From Bacteroidota bacterium (GTDB lineage: Bacteria > Bacteroidota > Bacteroidia > JAADEI01), in NCBI GenBank assembly GCA_015490475.1, contig WFXT01000098.1, forward strand, positions 1 through 11,919: 11,919 nucleotides of DNA, read 5' to 3'. The notes under the pieces are model-generated. The model searched no databases, was not told the DNA's origin, and was given only the letters and a program-made list of their open reading frames with translations. A program made the translations under genes and the position numbers. Each line of letters opens with the position of its first letter. The first letter of the stretch is position 1. Below, piece by piece: positions 1 to 6,115 of the stretch.

Positions 1-20
1 GATATACATGTTTCCAATAC

Positions 21-566
21 TTAATCTTTCTCAAGAACAAATTCCGTTTCCTGCCACACATAATCCACATCACCATCCTCAAGAAGGTCAATTTGACAGT
101 CTGTAGTGCAAGGACACTTCAAAACCATCTTTTTTCGTTTAAGCTTCACAATAGTGCATTCTGCCTGTTCATTTGATCCAGACTCTTTTAGTATCAACTT
201 ATCTTTACCGACAACAACCCATGTCCCCTTGATTGTGTCAACATCTGAAATAGGAAGAGTAAAAGATGGGCAGCTTTCTGAATTCTGCGTAAATGTTGCA
301 GAAACATTTCTCGTCAAAATATAAGTTCCGTCTTCGTTAAATGTAGCCTTTCCGCCGTTTATCTTTGCAGTTACACTCGCAGTAGTGTTACCACAATCAG
401 GGTCCTGTCCAGAATCAGTTACATTAAGCTCATCTTTTCCATCTACTTTAGCCTCTGTTATCGTCCATGTTCCGGGAATAACCTTTTCTGGCTTGGCACA
501 TGAAACCAGTAACGAAATGCTTGCAATAGCAATGCCCCCCATAACTACCAAAAAGTGCCTCTTCAT
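21..566 (-). CDS. Lipocalin-like Cys-rich lipoprotein, function unknown
   Basis: A predicted lipoprotein of 181 residues. The ATG at 566 was chosen because it begins directly with a signal peptide (MKRHF, then a hydrophobic stretch) ending in the lipobox LLVSC, with the lipidated Cys at residue 23. The open frame extends upstream to a TTG at 599, but that adds a polar leader before the signal and is unlikely. The mature part has two GTW motifs (IPGTWTI near residue 31, and GTWVVVGKDKLIL), an FNEDGTY turn and a closing EFVLEKD strand. This layout is typical of the small lipocalin-like lipoproteins common in Bacteroidota, which fold as a beta-barrel. It also carries several mature-part cysteines, including a KCPCTTDC cluster, so disulfides or metal binding are possible. 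It lies 37 bp downstream of rnhB on the same strand and probably shares its transcript. The ligand is unknown and the lipocalin assignment is inferred from motifs. Confidence 0.8.
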   Translation of the reverse strand: MKRHFLVVMGGIAIASISLLVSCAKPEKVIPGTWTITEAKVDGKDELNVTDSGQDPDCGNTTASVTAKINGGKATFNEDGTYILTRNVSATFTQNSESCPSFTLPISDVDTIKGTWVVVGKDKLILKESGSNEQAECTIVKLKRKKMVLKCPCTTDCQIDLLEDGDVDYVWQETEFVLEKD

Positions 567-603
567 TTTTGTGATTTTGATACAAAAATAAGCATTCAAG
601 GGC

Positions 604-1170
604 TTAAAATGGTAATTTCAATTGAATTTTAAAGTTTCTATGGTAAGGGGTTCTACCTAATTTAATCACCATTTCTTTATGTATCTGTGTTGGGTAACCT
701 TTGTTGCTATTCCACCCATATTCTGGAAATTGGTTGTGAAGCTGTTCCATCAATCTATCTCTATAAACTTTTGCCACTATTGATGCAGCAGAAATAACAG
801 GTTCAACTCTATCACCCCCTACAATACACCGATATTTAATAGCACCAAAAGGCTTAAACCGATTTCCATCAATTAACAGTAATGTTGGAACTGGATTTAA
901 TTTCTCTATTGCCCTGTGCATGGCAAGAAAAGTAGCATTTAAAATGTTCATACTATTGATTTCCTCAACTGACGCCTCTCCAATGCCTATTGACACGGCA
1001 TTTTGATGAATCCATTCATACATTTCATTGCGCTGTGCATACGTTAATTGCTTACTATCCCTTAATAAATCTGGAATCTTCAACCCATCGGGCAAGATAA
1101 CGGCTGCTGCTACCACAGGTCCAGCAATGGCACCGCGTCCCGCCTCATCAACTCCCGCTATTATTTCCAT
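604..1170 (-). CDS. rnhB: Ribonuclease HII
   Basis: A type 2 RNase H of 188 residues, close to the usual length of about 200. It cuts the RNA strand of RNA:DNA hybrids and starts removal of single ribonucleotides misincorporated in DNA; it acts in the cytoplasm with Mg or Mn. The N-terminal signature GVDEAGRG is present with Asp8 and Glu9. LLIDGN gives Asp101 and VGGDRVEP gives Asp120. Together these four are the expected DEDD catalytic set. SAASIVAKVYRD follows, then the conserved YGWNSNKGYPT segment. The ATG at 1170 was preferred over an in-frame TTG at 1182 because it places MEIIAGVDEAGRG at the normal distance from the start. The gene is transcribed divergently from aspS across 67 bp, and the lipoprotein gene at 21-566 follows in the same direction. 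Confidence 0.96.
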   Translation of the reverse strand: MEIIAGVDEAGRGAIAGPVVAAAVILPDGLKIPDLLRDSKQLTYAQRNEMYEWIHQNAVSIGIGEASVEEINSMNILNATFLAMHRAIEKLNPVPTLLLIDGNRFKPFGAIKYRCIVGGDRVEPVISAASIVAKVYRDRLMEQLHNQFPEYGWNSNKGYPTQIHKEMVIKLGRTPYHRNFKIQLKLPF

Positions 1171-1216
1171 GATAATTATCAAAATAGCACAAGTAAAATT
1201 AAGTTATTTCCGACAC

Positions 1217-1229
1217 AGGTATCATACCT
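1217..1229. promoter_or_regulatory. 13-bp palindrome between rnhB and aspS
   Basis: AGGTAT-C-ATACCT is a perfect inverted repeat with 6-bp arms and a 1-base centre. It sits in the 67-bp gap between the divergent rnhB and aspS starts. Its right arm overlaps the candidate aspS -7 element at 1225-1232. It could be an operator, but no regulator is encoded nearby and a chance origin is possible. Confidence 0.35.
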
Positions 1230-1232
1230 TTG
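1225..1232 (+). promoter_or_regulatory. Candidate -7 element (TAccTTTG) for aspS
   Basis: TACCTTTG matches the Bacteroidota -7 consensus TAnnTTTG. Only 5 nt separate it from the aspS ATG at 1238, so the expected start of transcription falls at or beside the start codon, implying a leaderless or nearly leaderless mRNA. I see no TTG at the usual upstream -33 spacing, which weakens the call. Confidence 0.45.
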
Positions 1233-1237
1233 TAAGT

Positions 1238-3007
1238 ATGAATACTAAAACAGCATACAGGACACACACTTGTGGAGAATTAAGACTTTCAGACGTTGGG
1301 AAACGCGTTGTGTTAGTTGGCTGGGCACGCCGTGTCAGAACCCTTGGTGGCGTCGTATTCGTTGACCTATGGGACAGATACGGTATTACACAGGTTATTT
1401 TCAATCAACAGTGGGATAAAGACCTTTACGAACAGGCAAAGAAAATTGACCGTGAATTTGTTATCCAAGTAGAAGGAGAAGTTCGTGAACGAGAAAATAA
1501 AAATCCTAACATACCTACGGGGGAAATTGAAATAAAAGCCTCTAAGCTCACCATTCTAAATATAAGCAAATTACCGCCATTCACATTAGAGGAACACACA
1601 GACGGTGGAGAAGAACTACGCGCTAAATACAGATATTTAGACCTGCGACGCCCACCAATGCAAAGAAATTTAATATTTAGACACAAGCTACTGCAATTCA
1701 CCAGAAACTGGTTATCAAAAGAAGGATTCTTAGAATTGGAGACACCCTTTTTAATTAAATCAACCCCTGAGGGAGCCAGAGACTTCGTAGTGCCTTCACG
1801 CCTTTATCCGGGGCACTTTTTTGCACTTCCCCAATCACCCCAGTTATTCAAGCAGCTTTTTATGATAAGCGGATACGACAAATACTTTCAGATAGTAAGA
1901 TGCTTCAGGGACGAGGACTTACGTGCAGATAGGCAACCTGAATTCACTCAGATCGATTGTGAGATGTCCTTCGTTGATGAAAACGATGTTTTGAACACCT
2001 TTGAACGATTTGTTACTGATGCCTTTAAGGAACTTCTCAATTATGATCTTGAACCTTTTATTAGAATGCCTTATGAAGAAGCAATGAACAAGTATGGTAG
2101 TGACAAACCAGATGTAAGATTTGGAATGCTTATTACAGACATTACTAAGGATGTTCAGGGACACGGCTTTAAGGTGTTTGATAATTCAGAATATGTAGGG
2201 GCACTACCTGTGCCGGGCGGTGCTACCCTTTCTCGTAAAAAATGGGACCAATGGGAAGAATACATTAAACAAATGGCAGATGTTCCGGGATTCTTCTACG
2301 TAACATGGAAAGAGGAATTGAAAGCCAAAGGACCGATAATAAAAATCCTCGGGGAAGAAACTACCAGAGAACTACTTATCAAAAGCAAAGCACAACAGGG
2401 AGATGCAATAATCATAATGGCTGGTCCATGGGAAAAAACAGTCTCTGCTCTCGGAACATTACGAATGAATATTGCCAAGGAATTAAATATCATTCCAAAG
2501 GATACCTTCAAAGCCCTCTTTGTTGTTGATTTCCCACTGTTCTCATGGAACGAAGAAGAAAATCGCTGGGAACCAAACCATCACCCCTTCACTTCCCCCA
2601 AAGACACAGATATTCACTTGCTTGATACCGACCCAGGACAGGTGAAAGCTAAAGCATATGACCTTGTCATAAATGGCGTGGAAGTAGCAGGAGGCTCTAT
2701 TAGAATTCACGACCAGAAAATCCAGCAAAAAATCTTTGACTTATTAGGACTGTCCCGTGAGGAAGCACAGCAAAAATTTGGCTTCTTTCTTGAAGCCCTT
2801 CAATATGGAACCCCACCCCATGGAGGAATAGCCTTCGGTTTTGACAGGCTCACAGCTATAATGCTTGGCGAAGAAACAATACGCTCGGTAATAGCATTTC
2901 CCAAGAATAAATCGGGCAGGGACCCAATGCTTGATGCCCCAGCACCTATATCGCCAGAACAATTAAAAGAATTACATTTAAAAATAGTGGAATCTGACCG
3001 TGAATAG
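1238..3007 (+). CDS. aspS: Aspartyl-tRNA synthetase, bacterial type
   Basis: A class II aminoacyl-tRNA synthetase of 589 residues, the normal bacterial length. It charges tRNA-Asp with aspartate in the cytoplasm. An N-terminal OB-fold anticodon-binding domain covers about residues 1-110. The catalytic core shows YRYLDLRR (131-138), QSPQ (199-202), motif 2 as FRDEDLRADRQPEFTQID (223-240) and motif 3 as GIAFGFDRL (530-538). The bacterial insertion (GAD) domain lies between motifs 2 and 3, and the end IAFPKNKSGRDPM is typical. Leu36 in RTLGG occupies the position that is often His in non-discriminating enzymes, so this one is probably specific for tRNA-Asp. The ATG at 1238 was chosen because it aligns with family starts. 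The frame stays open to 1028, but that extension overlaps rnhB antisense and has no AspRS similarity. The next gene overlaps the 3' end by 8 bp. Confidence 0.98.
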   Translation: MNTKTAYRTHTCGELRLSDVGKRVVLVGWARRVRTLGGVVFVDLWDRYGITQVIFNQQWDKDLYEQAKKIDREFVIQVEGEVRERENKNPNIPTGEIEIKASKLTILNISKLPPFTLEEHTDGGEELRAKYRYLDLRRPPMQRNLIFRHKLLQFTRNWLSKEGFLELETPFLIKSTPEGARDFVVPSRLYPGHFFALPQSPQLFKQLFMISGYDKYFQIVRCFRDEDLRADRQPEFTQIDCEMSFVDENDVLNTFERFVTDAFKELLNYDLEPFIRMPYEEAMNKYGSDKPDVRFGMLITDITKDVQGHGFKVFDNSEYVGALPVPGGATLSRKKWDQWEEYIKQMADVPGFFYVTWKEELKAKGPIIKILGEETTRELLIKSKAQQGDAIIIMAGPWEKTVSALGTLRMNIAKELNIIPKDTFKALFVVDFPLFSWNEEENRWEPNHHPFTSPKDTDIHLLDTDPGQVKAKAYDLVINGVEVAGGSIRIHDQKIQQKIFDLLGLSREEAQQKFGFFLEALQYGTPPHGGIAFGFDRLTAIMLGEETIRSVIAFPKNKSGRDPMLDAPAPISPEQLKELHLKIVESDRE

Positions 3008-3770
3008 GAAAGTCTTCGGAATATTTCCTCTGTTATTGATTTTAGTTACCACCTGTAAGGTGCTCCCCGATGACCCTATGCAAAGGCGACTGTATAAGCA
3101 CTACCATGGGAAAGGAACACTATATATCAATGAGCCTGAATACGACAGTTTCTGGACTGTGTTACAGACAGACTCCGGAATATTTGCTTATGAACAACTT
3201 TTTCTTGATTATCTTTATGGAGACACCTTATCCTTGCCAGAAGCAAGATTCCTTTATTATGGGTATATCTATTCGGCAAGGTATATTCCTTTTTATCCAG
3301 CAGAACCATATTTAGACTCTGCAATTTCCCTAATTTTCAATCCAGACTCTTCTGACAGACAGTGGCAACTTATAATTGCCTCTTCTCTTTTGGATTCAGT
3401 TCTTTCTGTTGACCCTTTCAATTTAGAAGCCCTTTTCCTGTATATGACATTGTGTGACGAACTCAATGACTCAGTCTGTGTTGACATATCAATAGCCCGC
3501 ATGAGCAACGTCATCAACGCAATTATGAGCACTGGAACAGGCAAAAAACCAAATACTTCTATAGATGTGATAGCATTTCCACATATTGACAATGTTTTAT
3601 TCTTCTTCGCCCTACCCGAGAAAAAACGTAAAATTAAAACATGGGCAAATAGATACATTATCAAAGTTAAACTCAAAAGGAATACTGCAAGAATCAAGAA
3701 GTTATTCTTTGACGTAACACCAGCAAATATATGGTTAATAAACTTTGAAACAACAGATTCAGTAAATTAG
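3000..3770 (+). CDS. Exported DUF4919-like protein
   Basis: A protein of 256 residues of unknown function. It starts at a GTG (3000) that overlaps the aspS stop by 8 bp, which suggests translational coupling to the synthetase. The start is supported by the signal peptide it creates (MNRK, then FGIFPLLLILVTTC). Cys19 may be lipidated, although Thr at the -1 position makes the lipobox imperfect. The next ATG (residue 27) would lose the signal. The mature part contains LPEARFLYYGYIYS (79-92), SVDPFNLEAL (136-145), a STGTGKKPNTSIDVI stretch (177-191) and a closing FFDVTPANIWL. This order of motifs recalls the DUF4919 family of Bacteroidota, as judged from memory of the family. The 'spends-time-per-item' helical middle, rich in aromatic residues, looks TPR-like. 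The segment around 206-235 is strongly basic. No enzymatic motif is visible. Confidence 0.78.
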   Translation: MNRKVFGIFPLLLILVTTCKVLPDDPMQRRLYKHYHGKGTLYINEPEYDSFWTVLQTDSGIFAYEQLFLDYLYGDTLSLPEARFLYYGYIYSARYIPFYPAEPYLDSAISLIFNPDSSDRQWQLIIASSLLDSVLSVDPFNLEALFLYMTLCDELNDSVCVDISIARMSNVINAIMSTGTGKKPNTSIDVIAFPHIDNVLFFFALPEKKRKIKTWANRYIIKVKLKRNTARIKKLFFDVTPANIWLINFETTDSVN

Positions 3771-3807
3771 AACATATATTATCCTGACCCATTAATTCCG
3801 ACTTTAT

Positions 3808-3815
3808 TAAATTTG
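3808..3815 (+). promoter_or_regulatory. Candidate -7 element (TAaaTTTG)
   Basis: TAAATTTG matches the Bacteroidota -7 consensus TAnnTTTG. It lies 21 nt before the ATG at 3837, so the leader would be about 15 nt. No clear TTG is seen at the -33 position. It implies that the lipoprotein gene is transcribed separately from the aspS pair. Confidence 0.45.
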
Positions 3816-3836
3816 TATCATTAAAATCTTAACGAC

Positions 3837-4532
3837 ATGAGGAATACGGTAATAAACCTTTCTGGACTTATATTGGCTATATCTATGGTACTTTTGTCTT
3901 GTTCTAGGCTTCCTAATCTTCATGTAGAAAAGCGGAAATACCAGAAGGGATTTTACATATCCCTATCCAAATCCACGCATAAAACTCCTCAAGTCAAGCA
4001 TACGATTAACACTTCTGAGCCATCAATGACTCCTTTAGAAAAAAGCAACCTCTCTCGCTTACCCGTTCCCCTTTCCAATTCATCAGAACAGATGGCTTCT
4101 CTTAACAATTCTCCAGCAAATGCTATTAGTAATAAGTCCCCTAGATCATCCAACTCTATTTATCGGACAACATCCTCATCTCAATTAGATTTCAACATAA
4201 ATCAACCCACATTAACTGAAGACAAGAAAAAAGAGACCGAATCTCACACTACACAAACCAAATCTCTCCTGAAAGCATCTGCAAGCGATACCAGTATATT
4301 CGGGATATTAGGATTCATCTTCGCTATTATAGGGCTCATTTTCACTTTCGTTTTTCCTTTGGTAGGTATCATTTTCTTTCTTTTGGGACTAATATTTAGC
4401 TTCCTGGGTTTAAAATCGGAAGACCATCTCTCTCAGGTTCTTGGACTTATTGGCTTAATAATTTCTGGAATTGGTTGCCTTCTATGGCTAATATTGGGAC
4501 TACTTTTAGGAGCACTGTTACTTTCCGTATAA
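3837..4532 (+). CDS. Lipoprotein-like membrane protein, DUF4190-like C-terminus
   Basis: A predicted protein of 231 residues with three parts. The N-terminus (1-22) is a lipoprotein signal with lipobox MVLLSC and Cys22. Shortly after comes EKRKYQKGFY (31-40), a motif seen just after the lipidated Cys in many small Bacteroidota lipoproteins. Residues about 50-150 are low complexity, rich in Ser, Thr, Asn and Pro, and probably disordered. Residues 154-230 are hydrophobic and Gly/Leu/Ile-rich and could form three membrane passes or a re-entrant hairpin. They are built as two similar 'GLIGLIxSxIG' units around LKSEDHLSQ (192-200), which resembles DUF4190-type membrane modules. The coexistence of lipidation and transmembrane helices leaves the topology unclear. 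It has its own candidate promoter 21 nt upstream. Function unknown. Confidence 0.78.
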   Translation: MRNTVINLSGLILAISMVLLSCSRLPNLHVEKRKYQKGFYISLSKSTHKTPQVKHTINTSEPSMTPLEKSNLSRLPVPLSNSSEQMASLNNSPANAISNKSPRSSNSIYRTTSSSQLDFNINQPTLTEDKKKETESHTTQTKSLLKASASDTSIFGILGFIFAIIGLIFTFVFPLVGIIFFLLGLIFSFLGLKSEDHLSQVLGLIGLIISGIGCLLWLILGLLLGALLLSV

Positions 4533-4542
4533 ATTCTTTTAT

Positions 4543-4565
4543 CCCCGTAGGTCTAATCAGACGGG
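4543..4565. other. Imperfect hairpin after the 3837-4532 gene
   Basis: CCCGT (4544-4548) can pair with ACGGG (4561-4565), or alternatively GTCT (4551-4554) with AGAC (4559-4562). It lies 11 bp after the stop codon, where a terminator is expected, but no T-tract follows. It may be a weak terminator or 3'-end stabiliser. Confidence 0.3.
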
Positions 4566-4617
4566 AATTATAATAAACATTAAGACATTCGTCGTTTTCT
4601 ATTTGACATATTTTTAG

Positions 4618-4625
4618 TATATTTG
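4618..4625 (+). promoter_or_regulatory. Candidate -7 element (TAtaTTTG)
   Basis: TATATTTG matches TAnnTTTG and lies 25 nt before the ATG at 4651. A TTGACA at 4603-4608 is 17 bp from TATATA at 4626-4631, so the same stretch also resembles a sigma-70 promoter. In a member of the Bacteroidota the TAnnTTTG reading is the more likely one. Confidence 0.5.
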
Positions 4626-4650
4626 TATATAGACTTAAATCTCGCTAGCC

Positions 4651-6051
4651 ATGAGAAACATAGCGATAATTGGGTTCTGCTTTATATTATTGCTCCCAAG
4701 TGTGCACGCACAAAACGTGGGAATAAGTGTTCCCAATCCATTAGAGAAATTACACGTTGCAGGAGATGTTCGCATAAATTCCTCCAGTGACGTTACTGCC
4801 ACATTAGGTTCGGGAGCACTATACATACTAAATGTTACAAACACTGCTGGGCTACACATGGATATCAACGAAATTCAAACCATTGGATACGACCTTCACA
4901 TTAATAATGACAATGTTCAGGGAACCCACATTAATAACTTTGTTCACTTTACAACGGGACAGCGAATCGGAGTAAATACAACCACTCCACAGGGAGTATT
5001 GGACATAAGAGGTGACGGAGTCTGGGTCGTGGGAACAGGCGGATCTTTTTCCGCTATCAACACAACCAACGACTTAATTGCTTTCACCGATGATGACAAA
5101 TGGGTACTAAACGTTTATGCTACGGGCACAGCAAATCATGGTGCTATATACGTTCGGACAGAAGGAACAACCCCTCAATCAGCCACTCCCAATGCCATGC
5201 CCTCAATAGAAATAGACCATTATGGATCAGGTCCAGGATTGCTCGTAACTTCTTATAACAGTTCGGACACTGCCTATGCCATACGAGCACAAACCAATCA
5301 AGCTCTGCACACTGTGTTTGTAACCAACAGCACTAATACAGCCAATGCGGCAACTATTTTTGCTCGTCAAGATGGGGGCTCCTGCACCTCCGGCTGTAAA
5401 GCTATTTATGGCGAAAACATTGCTTCTGGAGTGGGAAACGGAACAGGGGTATATGGATATGGTGGATGGACAGGAGTAATAGGAGAAGCATTAGGAGGAC
5501 CTAGTTCCAACTGGGGTGGTAGATTCATAGGTAACGTTTTTGTGGATGGTAGTATTTCTGTTACGGGAACTAAGCCTTTCTTTATTGACCATCCCTTGGA
5601 CCCCGAAAACAAATATTTGTATCATTATGCAGTAGAGAGCAATGAAGTTTTAAATATGTACTCAGGAACCGTAACTGTTGATAGTACCGGACGTGCAATG
5701 ATAACGCTTCCTGATTACTTTACAGCAATTAATAAGAATGTTAGATACATTTTGACGCCCATTGGGGCTCCGGCAACTGTATGGGTAGAACGCAAAGTTG
5801 ATCAATCCAACACATTTGTAATCAGGTCTTCAGAACCTAATATTGAGGTATCATGGCTTGTAATAGCCAATAGAAACGACCCGTGGGTAAGAAAATACCA
5901 ACCTAAAGACGTAGTAGAGAAAGAACCTGAAAATAAAGGGAAATACCTAACCCCAGAATTGTATGGTAAGCCTGCTTCCTTAAGAATAGGCTATGAAAAG
6001 GACGGTTACAAATACGAATATAAAAGAAAGCTTACCAAAGGTGGCAAGTAA
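4651..6051 (+). CDS. Secreted two-module protein with conserved C-terminal domain
   Basis: A protein of 466 residues with a Sec signal peptide (MRNIAIIGFC to SVHA, likely cleaved before Gln21). The first module begins with NVGISVPNPLEKLHVAGDV (22-40), and a second, weaker copy is RIGVNTTTPQGVLDIRGDG (105-123). This 'VGI.t..P...L.v.G' pattern is common at the start of long Bacteroidota surface and tail-fibre-like proteins. Glycine-rich text (IYGENIASG, GVYGYGGWTGVIGEA) follows at about 252-280. From about 307 to 443 comes a block (KPFFIDHPLDPENKYLYH, LPDYFTAINKNVRY, VSWLVIANRNDPW, KGKYLTPELYG) that I recall as a C-terminal domain shared by uncharacterised secreted proteins of several phyla. 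The tail is Lys-rich. It has no lipobox and no evident type IX sorting domain. Role unknown; a fibrous or adhesive surface protein is the best guess. Confidence 0.82.
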   Translation: MRNIAIIGFCFILLLPSVHAQNVGISVPNPLEKLHVAGDVRINSSSDVTATLGSGALYILNVTNTAGLHMDINEIQTIGYDLHINNDNVQGTHINNFVHFTTGQRIGVNTTTPQGVLDIRGDGVWVVGTGGSFSAINTTNDLIAFTDDDKWVLNVYATGTANHGAIYVRTEGTTPQSATPNAMPSIEIDHYGSGPGLLVTSYNSSDTAYAIRAQTNQALHTVFVTNSTNTANAATIFARQDGGSCTSGCKAIYGENIASGVGNGTGVYGYGGWTGVIGEALGGPSSNWGGRFIGNVFVDGSISVTGTKPFFIDHPLDPENKYLYHYAVESNEVLNMYSGTVTVDSTGRAMITLPDYFTAINKNVRYILTPIGAPATVWVERKVDQSNTFVIRSSEPNIEVSWLVIANRNDPWVRKYQPKDVVEKEPENKGKYLTPELYGKPASLRIGYEKDGYKYEYKRKLTKGGK

Positions 6052-6067
6052 ATCGCATCTGCCCATG

Positions 6068-6094
6068 TTGACGAGAACAAATTAGTTATCTTTG
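6068..6094 (+). promoter_or_regulatory. Candidate promoter for the copper ATPase gene
   Basis: TTG at 6068-6070 is followed after 16 nt by TATCTTTG (6087-6094), a fit to the Bacteroidota -33/-7 pattern (TTG ... TAnnTTTG). The -7 motif ends 21 nt before the ATG at 6116. This is the most complete promoter match in the window. I see no metal-sensor operator beside it. Confidence 0.5.
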
Positions 6095-6115
6095 ATTTAG
6101 CGTTAATTTAACACT

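Noticed and set aside
1028..1237. Upstream extension of the aspS reading frame by 70 codons
   Set aside because: It runs antisense inside rnhB and has no synthetase similarity; the family start is the ATG at 1238.
4603..4631. TTGACA-N17-TATATA, a sigma-70-like promoter
   Set aside because: It overlaps a TAnnTTTG match, which is the expected form in Bacteroidota. I keep the latter as the call and mention the former there.
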